Position numbers and translations under genes: made by a program
From: Sinomicrobium weinanense
GTDB taxonomy: Bacteria; Bacteroidota; Bacteroidia; Flavobacteriales; Flavobacteriaceae
Assembly (NCBI RefSeq): GCF_018863395.1
Contig: NZ_JAHKRR010000002.1
Location: 248,001-312,000 of the forward strand
Direction: 5' to 3'
Length of the DNA: 64,000 bases
Notes under the pieces: generated by a model
What the model was told of the DNA's origin: nothing
Databases searched by the model: none
Seen by the model: only the letters and a program-made list of their open reading frames with translations
Shown: positions 52,190-60,146 of the stretch, one piece after another
Layout of the letters: the number at the start of each line of letters is the position of its first letter
Numbering within the stretch: position 1 is the first letter of the stretch

Positions 52190-52321
52190 TTGGGGAGTTT
52201 TGGAGTTGGAGAGTCCCGGAGTCTTGGAGTTAAAAAGATTACTTCTCTCCCCTTGAGGGGAGATGCCGCAGGCAGAGGGGTGTAACTCCCCAACTCCAAA
52301 ACTCCAGGGCTCCAAGACTTA
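52190..52321. repeat. 8-mer arrays flanking a GC-rich half-element (twin of 43780-43911)
   Basis: Left units GGGGAGTT, TTGGAGTT, GGAGAGTC, CCGGAGTC, TTGGAGTT; then AAAAAGATT and CTCCCCTTGAGGGGAGATG...GGCAGAGGGGTGT (52243-52282); then right units AACTCCCC, AACTCCAA, AACTCCAG, GGCTCCAA, GACT. The arms are complementary. The right arm runs into the stop codon of the DUF4838 gene (52319-52321). Confidence 0.88.
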
Positions 52322-54592
52322 TTCAACCCATACTTCATCGCAGGCGATCATTGGTTTTTTCCGGTTATGATGGCGCCAGGCAGGCAGGCTTGCAGGAGGA
52401 ACGGCCTTTATTTTGATAAACCGCACCGGCATTTCTTTTGGTAATGAAAAAGTGTGAGGCAGCATCCGGATGGAATAATTTTCTTCCGGACTCTCATTTT
52501 TCAATATTTTTATGTCCCGGTATGTCTTTCCGTCTTGGGAAACAGAAATTGTTACGGTCTCCGGCCGGAATATCCAGTGCCTGGGGTCTTCCAGGAAATT
52601 CATTTCCACGGAACGCACTTTTTTTGTCTTTTTTAAGTCTACAACAACCTCCATCGGCACACCGTAAAAGCACAGCCAGTTATAGCTGAAATCGTCATAG
52701 CCCGGCACTCCATCGGTCAATGTTCTCCTTTCTTTGGCGGGATATTCTTCCGCAGGCGGATATTTTATCTCCGTGATCTCTCCTCCCCTGGCCAGGTTGG
52801 GCCGTACTCCTTCTTTAAAAATAGCCGCCCACTCCTTTTTATATTCTCCAGGGCTCCGGCCTCCTTCCGAAAGCACTTCAACCCCTGCTTCTTCACAATC
52901 TTTCACAAAACGGCCTACCCGTTCCGGAAAACCGTCCCTCACTTTCCACCGGCCATTTTTATGTTCAAAAATCCCGTGCTTTTCCAGTCCGTACAAGCGG
53001 GCTTGTTGTAATACGGTATATTCATGGGTAAGGCGAAGCCTACGCACTCTTGCCTGGCGGGCGGAATCTCCTTCCACAGCCGCTTCCGCCCGGTTCATCA
53101 GGGTGCTGTAACGGTCTATTTTTTCGGGAGACAGATACGTATTATGGTCATTTACCGGGTTACCGTAAATACTCAGGTTTACCTTGTCTTTTACGATATC
53201 AGCCCGTATTTCCGCGAGGTATTTTTCTACAAGGGGGGCTGCCTGTCCGTAATAGCCTTTTAAAAAATCACGGGTCAGTTTGTCCACATCCGCCCCTGGG
53301 TTCCAGAGCAGTTTGGCCAGCAGGTAGCCCTTCAGTTCAGCCATATCGCTGTAAGTGCTTCCACTGCCTTGTGCAAAAACACCTTTTACTTCCTGATCTG
53401 AAAGGTATTGCACATTCGGCTCCAGTGTGGGAATATCAGGAAAAGGAGCCAGGTAATTGGTAAACTGGGTATAATAATCCCACACCATAATATGGCCCGT
53501 TTTCTGCTTCCAGCCCCTTAAATTATTCCGGAAACCTGCCGCTGATCTTTCAACGGAAAGGGCTTCTGTCCTGTATGCATCAATACTGCTCAACATGATA
53601 TACACATTGTCTGCAGGAGCCGTATGCAGGGGTGGCCGGGCACTATAAGTATAGGCCAGCGTGGTGAATATTTTGTCGGGAAAACGCCTGGCCACCCTGT
53701 TCACAAACCGGATCAGAGAGCCCTGCGGCCCGCCCTCATGCTCATCCACGGCACGGCAACGGTCGCATTCGCAATAGCCTATGTCGTCATTCGGGCTTAC
53801 GGACCAGTAAATGGCATACGGCTTTTGCTCCATGGTTTTCTTAAGCCTGTTCACGGTGATCTCCAGTACATCTTCATTGCTCAGGCAGAGTTGCACGGGT
53901 TTTCGTTCCCCGTTGACCAGGGCATAATATTCCGGGTGGTCCTTAAAATAGGCTGATGAAGGCACCAGCTTTTCGAAGGAATGCCCCCAGATCCCCCACA
54001 GGTCTGTAAAACGGTGCAGTTTATGCCATGCCAGGTATTCATCGTCCCATGAGCCCGGAAAGTACACTTCCCTGAACACAAAGGCCGGGGCTTCTTCTAC
54101 CTCCGTATCTGCGGGGATTGTGAGTCTTTTTCTTTCAGGAACATACGGAGGTTCGCCTGCGTACCACTTCCGGCATCCCAGGAATTTTTCTACTAAGGTA
54201 TAGACCCCGTACAGCAAGCCTTGCCCCGATCCGCCTTTTATGACAAGATCCCCGGCCTTTGCGGTAATACGAAAACTTTCCTGCCGGGGCTTTTTCAGTT
54301 CTGTTTCTCCTGCAAATCCGGTATTCCCGATGCTTATAACCCGGGACCTGCCCGTTTCTCTTTCCTTTTGTACGACAAGGCTGACCCCGGTGACCCTGTA
54401 AAAATAATCCTGAAGTACTTCGGCCGATCTCTTTTCCAGCTTTGAAGGATTTTCCGGGATAAGGATGGTATAAGCGGACCTTCCATTCTCTGCAAGGACC
54501 AAGTCTTGAGAGTATGTTTGCTGCACGGTCATAACACATAAAAGAAACAGGGGTATTCTGACTGGCGACGGATATATGAGAAGGAATTTCAT
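52319..54592 (-). CDS. DUF4838 glycosidase-like secreted protein
   Basis: A 757-residue exported protein. Signal peptide about 1-28. An alpha-glucuronidase-like N-terminal domain (about 30-135, AYTILIPENPSKLEKRSAEVLQD... and GNTGFAGETEL) precedes a DUF4838 region (about 150-530) with SVSPNDDIGYCECDRC near 256 and AYTYSARPP near 314, resembling hexosaminidase-type TIM barrels. A discoidin-like beta domain ends the protein (about 610-757). It lies 30 bases downstream of the YaiO-barrel gene in the polysaccharide-like locus, so it may trim or process the exported polymer. The activity is unproven. Confidence 0.82.
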   Translation of the reverse strand: MKFLLIYPSPVRIPLFLLCVMTVQQTYSQDLVLAENGRSAYTILIPENPSKLEKRSAEVLQDYFYRVTGVSLVVQKERETGRSRVISIGNTGFAGETELKKPRQESFRITAKAGDLVIKGGSGQGLLYGVYTLVEKFLGCRKWYAGEPPYVPERKRLTIPADTEVEEAPAFVFREVYFPGSWDDEYLAWHKLHRFTDLWGIWGHSFEKLVPSSAYFKDHPEYYALVNGERKPVQLCLSNEDVLEITVNRLKKTMEQKPYAIYWSVSPNDDIGYCECDRCRAVDEHEGGPQGSLIRFVNRVARRFPDKIFTTLAYTYSARPPLHTAPADNVYIMLSSIDAYRTEALSVERSAAGFRNNLRGWKQKTGHIMVWDYYTQFTNYLAPFPDIPTLEPNVQYLSDQEVKGVFAQGSGSTYSDMAELKGYLLAKLLWNPGADVDKLTRDFLKGYYGQAAPLVEKYLAEIRADIVKDKVNLSIYGNPVNDHNTYLSPEKIDRYSTLMNRAEAAVEGDSARQARVRRLRLTHEYTVLQQARLYGLEKHGIFEHKNGRWKVRDGFPERVGRFVKDCEEAGVEVLSEGGRSPGEYKKEWAAIFKEGVRPNLARGGEITEIKYPPAEEYPAKERRTLTDGVPGYDDFSYNWLCFYGVPMEVVVDLKKTKKVRSVEMNFLEDPRHWIFRPETVTISVSQDGKTYRDIKILKNESPEENYSIRMLPHTFSLPKEMPVRFIKIKAVPPASLPAWRHHNRKKPMIACDEVWVE

Positions 54593-54622
54593 AAGACAAA
54601 TCCTTTGTTGCAGGCAGAGCTA

Positions 54623-56512
54623 TTAAAAATTTCGGAACAGGGATATATACACATCATACTGGTTCAGGTAGCGGCTGTCCCCTATTTTCTGGTGATTCCA
54701 GACGGCATAGAGCGACAGGGTGGTCAGGTGCCCCAGGGTTTTCTGGTACCCCGCCCCTACGGATTGGGAAATAAAACTTCCCAGGGTATTGTACTGGAAG
54801 TTCCGGTTACGGTCGTCCGGTGAGGTCCCGGTCCCGAGGATCAGGGCTATATGGTCCTTTTTTTCATTGAGGTAATGCCGCCCTGTGAGGATATAGGCCT
54901 GATGCCAGTCATCGTCATCCTTTATGAGATACCCCCTTAAATTAAGCCAGTTATTCCCGAAATATTTTCCAACAGACCAGGTCCCGGAATAGGTGTTTAT
55001 GCCTTCGGAACGCAGGTACCTCATTCCGAGTTCCCCTTCCCAGCCTTTGTTAAAGTTGCGATACAGGGAATATCCCAGCCTCCATTGCGGAAATACCTCA
55101 CTGTCTGACCACCCGGCAAGGATGTAAGAATAATATTTTTTGCTGTGCATATAATAGGACTCCAGTTCGGCCTGGAACCCGTCACCGGACTGCCTGTTGG
55201 CATAGTTCAGGCGGCCCGTTAGGGTTGTTCCTCCCTGAAAATAACGCATGTATTGCAGCGAGGTGATGTTTGAGGTCCGTGTACCATTGTCGAAAAAAGA
55301 CTGCAAATGGATCACTCCCAGCTGATTTTTCGATGCTTTTCTGCGAAGTGCTCCTGTATATTCCGCATACCTCTTTTCTTCCGGGTACAGGGCATCGTAT
55401 TGTTTTGCACTGGCTATGGCTTCTTTGTAATGTTCCATTTTTTCCAGCGTTCCGGTCTTTTGCCTCAGGAACCAGGCATTTTCCGGGTATACATTCAGGG
55501 CTTTATCGGAGTATTTCAATACGGAGTCGTATTGTTCTTTTCTGTTATATCCGCCTACCAGCCCTTTAAGGGCCACGGTATCTCCGGGGGAGACTTCATA
55601 GACTTTCCCGTAGGTTGCCAGGGCCTCCGCCCACTGTTCTTCCTTTTCCTGTTCTTTAGCCTGGAGCAATCGCTGGTAGACATATACCTCCCTGTATTTT
55701 GCACTGTCCTTATAGGTGTCCATGAGTTGTTGGCTCAACGCCGCTGCTGCTGCATAATTACCTCCGGCTTCAAGCAGGCCTGATTTTTTAAAGAGATAGA
55801 CCTGATTGTCCGGGTCCTGGTCCAGCAGTTTATCGTAAAAAGTTACAGCTTTTGAATATTCCTTTCGTTTCGTATAAATAGCAGCCAATCCTTTCAGGGC
55901 GTCCGTGTTTACCGGGGAAACGCTATTAACCTCCTTGTAGGTTTCCAGGGCCTCCGTCCATTGCCCTTCCTTTTCCTGTTCTTTAGCCTGAAGCAATCGC
56001 TGGTAGATATATACCTTCCTGTATTTTGCACTGTCCTTATAGGTGTCCATAAGCTGTTTGCTCAACGCTGCTGCTGCCGCATAATCACCTCCGGCTTCGA
56101 GCAGTCCCGATTTTTTAAAGCGGTATACCTGGTTGTCCGGGTCCTGATCCAACAGTTTATCGTAGAGGGCTATGGCCTTCGTATATTTTTCCTGGCCCGT
56201 ATAGAGGGCAGCCAATCCTTTCAGAGCGGGAATATGACGGGGATCTTCAGCAAGTACGTAAGCAAACCGGTTTTCTGCTTCACCGGGCTTTCCGGTAAGC
56301 GTGTACAGCCTTCCGAGGAGCAAGTGAATGTCTATGTAGTCCGGGCTCAGCTCCAGGCCTTTCCGACAGAGTTCTATGGCTTTTTCGTAGTCCCGGTTTT
56401 CACGGGTTTCCTCCAGGGCCATCTGCAACAGTTGGTCCGAAGACAATCCACTTTTTTGCTGTGCTACGGCAACATGGAAACAAAGCAGGGTTATTACAAC
56501 TATATATTTCAC
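54623..56512 (-). CDS. TPR protein with YaiO-type outer-membrane barrel (PgaA-like)
   Basis: A 629-residue exported protein. Signal peptide VKYIVVITLLCFHVAVAQ begins at a GTG at 56512, which I take as the start; another GTG at 56554 would add 14 residues. About 30-380: TPR repeats, including a nearly exact 109-residue duplication (DKLLDQDPDNQVY appears twice). About 390-629: YaiO-type barrel (GVIHLQSFFDNGTRTSN, LRSEGINTYSGTWSVGKYF) ending in Phe. TPR plus barrel is the layout of PgaA, the exporter of poly-N-acetylglucosamine. The GT2 gene upstream supports a polysaccharide export role. Confidence 0.85.
   Translation of the reverse strand: MKYIVVITLLCFHVAVAQQKSGLSSDQLLQMALEETRENRDYEKAIELCRKGLELSPDYIDIHLLLGRLYTLTGKPGEAENRFAYVLAEDPRHIPALKGLAALYTGQEKYTKAIALYDKLLDQDPDNQVYRFKKSGLLEAGGDYAAAAALSKQLMDTYKDSAKYRKVYIYQRLLQAKEQEKEGQWTEALETYKEVNSVSPVNTDALKGLAAIYTKRKEYSKAVTFYDKLLDQDPDNQVYLFKKSGLLEAGGNYAAAAALSQQLMDTYKDSAKYREVYVYQRLLQAKEQEKEEQWAEALATYGKVYEVSPGDTVALKGLVGGYNRKEQYDSVLKYSDKALNVYPENAWFLRQKTGTLEKMEHYKEAIASAKQYDALYPEEKRYAEYTGALRRKASKNQLGVIHLQSFFDNGTRTSNITSLQYMRYFQGGTTLTGRLNYANRQSGDGFQAELESYYMHSKKYYSYILAGWSDSEVFPQWRLGYSLYRNFNKGWEGELGMRYLRSEGINTYSGTWSVGKYFGNNWLNLRGYLIKDDDDWHQAYILTGRHYLNEKKDHIALILGTGTSPDDRNRNFQYNTLGSFISQSVGAGYQKTLGHLTTLSLYAVWNHQKIGDSRYLNQYDVYISLFRNF
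55628..56187 (-). repeat. Tandem 327-bp duplication inside the TPR gene
   Basis: Two blocks of about 230 bases, 55628-55860 and 55955-56187, are highly similar at a spacing of exactly 327 bases (109 codons). They encode repeated TPR units with DKLLDQDPDNQVY, GLLEAGG and YQRLLQAKEQEKE. This suggests recent duplication and possible copy-number change of TPRs between strains. Confidence 0.85.
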
Positions 56513-56663
56513 GTGTATATTTTTTATTTGCTTTTCAACGGTCACATGGAACACCCATATTTATGCTTATTTGTGTTAAAGGAAACTTCATCATAGGTGT
56601 TTCATCCGTTATCTACTATTTTTTCTTCTTCATTCGTTTTTCCGGGCTGGTATCGGGCCTTAT

Positions 56664-58097
56664 CTATGCGGCCTGCCTTTTGAAGCCCCGGCGCTGCATA
56701 TTGCCCCATTTATGTTTTCTTCCCAGCAAATGATTAAGGTATCCTTTTATGGAACTGAACAATATGAGGGGGTGGTACAAAAAGGGCTCGAAAAACGCCA
56801 TACTGCACATCCCCAGTACTTCCTTCCAGCTCTTGTAGTGACGGAAAGTATACTGGTCCCACAAAACAGCTATGGAGGATATGAGTATGGAGTAGGTATA
56901 CACAAAGATCAGGAGGATAATGGCAAAAGGCCAGTTTACCATCCCCATGACAATAAAGTAGATGTAGAGTAATATTCCCACAATTTCTACGACCGGGGCC
57001 AGCAGTTCAAAGAAAAAATTATAGGGGAATATCACCAGTCCCAGTTTTTTATATTTGGGATTGAACAATACATTGCGGTGTACGGCAAATAACTGCACAA
57101 GACCCCGCCCCCATCGAACCCGCTGGCGGGTAAACACTTTTAAGGTATGCGGGGCTTCGGTCCAGCACAGCGTCTGCGGGATATACCGAATGGCATAATC
57201 CTCTTTGGTTTCGCACATATATTTTCCCATTCGCACCAGGATGTCCATATCTTCGGCAAAGGACCTGGAATCGTATCCCCCGGCCTGAACGGCGATCTCT
57301 TTATCAAAAAGCCCTAAGCCGCCCGACACATTCGGAACCGCATTAATGGCCGACCACCCCATTTTTCCCATAATAAAGGAGCGCACATATTCCATTTCCT
57401 GGAACCGGGGCAATAATGCCCGGGGCGGCCTTACACGGGTAAGCATCCCTGCATCCACTTCGCAGGAATTGGCAATCCGCAAAGGGGCCCCCGCAGCGAT
57501 AACCCGTTTTTCTTCATCCAAGAATGGCTGGATCAAAAACAACAGGGCATCATTGTCCAGGATACAATCCACATCTGTATTGAGAAAGTACGGAAAGGCT
57601 GCGGCATTGATCCCTGCATTCACGGCATCGGCCTTGGATTTTCCGTTTTCCTTATCTATAACCAGCAATTTCTTGTAGGCCTTATCGGTAGATTTGAAAA
57701 AGCGTTTCACGGGTTTTGACGGCAGGCGGGAATCATAAGCAAAATCGATCTCGGTGAGCCGGAACTCGGAAATGAGTTTTTTCAAAGTATCGTCCGTACT
57801 TCCGTCGTTTACTATGATCACCTCAAACCGGGGATAGTTCAGCGTCAACAGGGAACGGACATTGTCTATAATGGTAGCGGCCTCATTATAGGCCGGGGCT
57901 ATTACCGATATTCCAGGAGTTAAAGGAGACTCTACCAGTATCTCCCTTTTCCTGAAGCTGTTTAAACGAATATTTTTACGGATGTTCCGGGCAGACAGTA
58001 TCGTGAGCACGGCATACAGGGAAAATATGGTTATACAGTATATGAAAATAGCCCCTTCATAAAACCTTATCGTATAATACCAGATCGATTCTTCCAT
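56664..58097 (-). CDS. Processive family 2 glycosyltransferase (PgaC/BcsA-like)
   Basis: A 477-residue membrane enzyme. One N-terminal helix (about 12-35), a cytoplasmic GT-A domain (about 60-300) and three to four C-terminal helices (about 340-460). Motifs: VIAPAYNEAATI near 64, NDGSTDD near 95, NTDVDCILD near 172, FAEDMDI near 279, and the processive QRVRWGRG (QxxRW) near 324. It should polymerise a sugar at the inner face of the membrane and pass it outward. It is between the HEAT-repeat gene (191-base gap) and the YaiO-barrel gene. Confidence 0.92.
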   Translation of the reverse strand: MEESIWYYTIRFYEGAIFIYCITIFSLYAVLTILSARNIRKNIRLNSFRKREILVESPLTPGISVIAPAYNEAATIIDNVRSLLTLNYPRFEVIIVNDGSTDDTLKKLISEFRLTEIDFAYDSRLPSKPVKRFFKSTDKAYKKLLVIDKENGKSKADAVNAGINAAAFPYFLNTDVDCILDNDALLFLIQPFLDEEKRVIAAGAPLRIANSCEVDAGMLTRVRPPRALLPRFQEMEYVRSFIMGKMGWSAINAVPNVSGGLGLFDKEIAVQAGGYDSRSFAEDMDILVRMGKYMCETKEDYAIRYIPQTLCWTEAPHTLKVFTRQRVRWGRGLVQLFAVHRNVLFNPKYKKLGLVIFPYNFFFELLAPVVEIVGILLYIYFIVMGMVNWPFAIILLIFVYTYSILISSIAVLWDQYTFRHYKSWKEVLGMCSMAFFEPFLYHPLILFSSIKGYLNHLLGRKHKWGNMQRRGFKRQAA

Positions 58098-58288
58098 AAT
58101 ATCTTATTAATTTACAAGGCATTAAAGCCCTGTTCCTTTATTTTCCGGAGCCCCGGGATCATTCTCTTTCACTATCCTCATAGAGGAGTTTACCGGGAAA
58201 CATACAGGGACATATATACCTTGCAGGTCTCCATCAGGTATTATGCTCCATGAGCACATCTTTGGTTGCGCTTCTTACGGAACCGGAA

Positions 58289-59407
58289 CTAATATTTGAT
58301 CAGGGGATTGGCCGCGTGTTGCAAAACGGTATGTTTGAGTCCGACGGCGCCTGCCTGCATTTCCCTTAACAGGTTTTCGGAAAGTGCACGGTGGTTTACA
58401 ATAGATTTAGCAGCGTGTTTTACAAGAGGGATCTCCTGTTCTGTTTCGAACTTATCACGGAGAAAAACCAGCGAATTTCCGCTTCCTATTCTCCCCAATG
58501 CCTTCAGTATCTCCTGCTTACAGCTCCAGGGCTGATCGCAGTACATGGCAACGAGGCGGCTTTCGGCTTTTTCGACCATCAATTTTCCCAGGGCATTGAT
58601 AAGCCTTGCCCGGAGTTTTTCGTTTTCTGTATCCAGCAGCTTCATCATGGCAGGTCCCGTTTCGAACTGCTGGTAATACACTGCCAGCTTTAGGCAGAAA
58701 GAAATAACAGAAGGATGGTATTCCGAAGAAATCCAGCGGGAAAAATCAGGTATTTCCACATCTTTTCTCTGGGTAATAATGCGGAACATTTCAATTTGTT
58801 CCCAATACAGCAATGGGGTGGATATTTTTTCAAGGAAAAAGAACGGCCGGTCTTCAGAAAGTTTTACGAAATAACACCTTGCTCCTTCTCTTACGTAGCG
58901 GTTTTCGTGGTCGAGCAGTGGCAACACTTTATCTTCGTTTACCGGTACTCCCATGGAGATCAACTCATTCAGGGCCGAAATGATCCCCTGAGTTCTTTTA
59001 CAGGTAAGATTTTTTTCTGTAATGTGATGCAGGCCAAGGTCTGTGTACAAACGGGTTAGTAACTGTCTCGGTCTACCCGAAAAATTCCTCCTGTATTCCA
59101 TGAGTTCTTCGACAAAAAACCGTCGGACATCTGCTTTACGGATACCCAGTTTCCGGAAGTCATCAAGAGGAAAGGTTACCGCTTCCAGGGGGACATCGCC
59201 TTTTGCCAGGATCACATGTTTTACAATAAGTTCGCGCATTTCGGGCAGCAACCTTGCTTTTTTCCTGTCGTTGATATATCCTTTCCTCCTCCATAACAAT
59301 ATAAAAAGGTATACCAATCCTCCTCCAATAACGGCTATTACCGAAACCGCAGCGGCTAATTTTATAAATACGGGCCATTGAAAATAGTCGTTGAAAATTT
59401 TGTCCAT
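58289..59407 (-). CDS. HEAT-repeat membrane protein
   Basis: A 372-residue protein with one N-terminal transmembrane helix (about 13-38) and a soluble remainder made of helical HEAT-like repeats (for example RYVREGARCYFVKLSEDRPF, and ENEKLRARLINALGKLMVEK near 263, and SCKQEILKALGRIGSGNSLV near 300). Orientation places the repeats in the cytoplasm. HEAT repeats are scaffolds; next to a receiver protein and a GT2 it may connect the signal to the synthase. I know no named family member. Confidence 0.8.
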   Translation of the reverse strand: MDKIFNDYFQWPVFIKLAAAVSVIAVIGGGLVYLFILLWRRKGYINDRKKARLLPEMRELIVKHVILAKGDVPLEAVTFPLDDFRKLGIRKADVRRFFVEELMEYRRNFSGRPRQLLTRLYTDLGLHHITEKNLTCKRTQGIISALNELISMGVPVNEDKVLPLLDHENRYVREGARCYFVKLSEDRPFFFLEKISTPLLYWEQIEMFRIITQRKDVEIPDFSRWISSEYHPSVISFCLKLAVYYQQFETGPAMMKLLDTENEKLRARLINALGKLMVEKAESRLVAMYCDQPWSCKQEILKALGRIGSGNSLVFLRDKFETEQEIPLVKHAAKSIVNHRALSENLLREMQAGAVGLKHTVLQHAANPLIKY

Positions 59408-59462
59408 AAGCCCTCCCTATCCTAAATTTATCTTCATAATATCTGCTTTCCGGAACACTTAC

Positions 59463-59888
59463 TTATTTATCGATAAGCCGGCTTACCCGCGACAGGAGCT
59501 CTCCCGGGGTAAAAGGCTTTTTGACATAATCATCCGCTCCGATTCCAAAACCATCCAGCACGGCTTCTTCATCATGTACGGCAGACAGAATGATCACCGG
59601 GATCTGACGTTGTTCGATATTTTCCTTGAGTTTGCCTATAATTTCGTAACCATTGGCATAAGGGAGCATCAGGTCCGTGAGTACCAGGTCGTAATGCTGT
59701 TCTTTCAGGGCCATAAGGGCCTCCTTCCCATTACGCGCCTCTACCACCTTGTAGCCTTGCTTATTAAGGATCAGGGTAAGGGTTCGCAACATCATAAGAT
59801 TGTCTTCGATGACCAGTATTGTAGGTCGGGAGCCGTCAGGGCCTCCTTTTACACCTGAAAGAAGTGTGTTTTCATTGATCTCTGTCAT
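59463..59888 (-). CDS. Stand-alone receiver-domain response regulator
   Basis: A 141-residue protein of a single receiver domain. The acidic pocket is in LVIEDNLMM near residue 27, the phospho-acceptor Asp is in LTDLMLPYANGYEI near 71, Ser/Thr is in IILSAVHDEE near 99 and the Lys is in VKKPFTPGELL near 122. There is no output domain and no cognate kinase nearby. First gene of the polysaccharide-like locus, 55 bases ahead of the HEAT-repeat gene, so it likely regulates by protein contact. Confidence 0.9.
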   Translation of the reverse strand: MTEINENTLLSGVKGGPDGSRPTILVIEDNLMMLRTLTLILNKQGYKVVEARNGKEALMALKEQHYDLVLTDLMLPYANGYEIIGKLKENIEQRQIPVIILSAVHDEEAVLDGFGIGADDYVKKPFTPGELLSRVSRLIDK

Positions 59889-60146
59889 TGCTTAAATGGT
59901 TTAGGTTATTGGATGTAGACGAGCACCGGCTCAGATCAAAATTATAACCTTATTTCCCTGTTAGTAGTATTGGGATTAAAACCTTACAAATTTTAGATCA
60001 ATCGCAGATATTAACGGTAAAATGCATTTTTGTTAAAAGTACACTATATTCCGGAAGTTATTTTAATATATATTCAAATTAAAAAGATAATTTAAAAATA
60101 TGATTTTTTATGTCGAACAAACGAAATAACAGGCTGGCATAATAGC

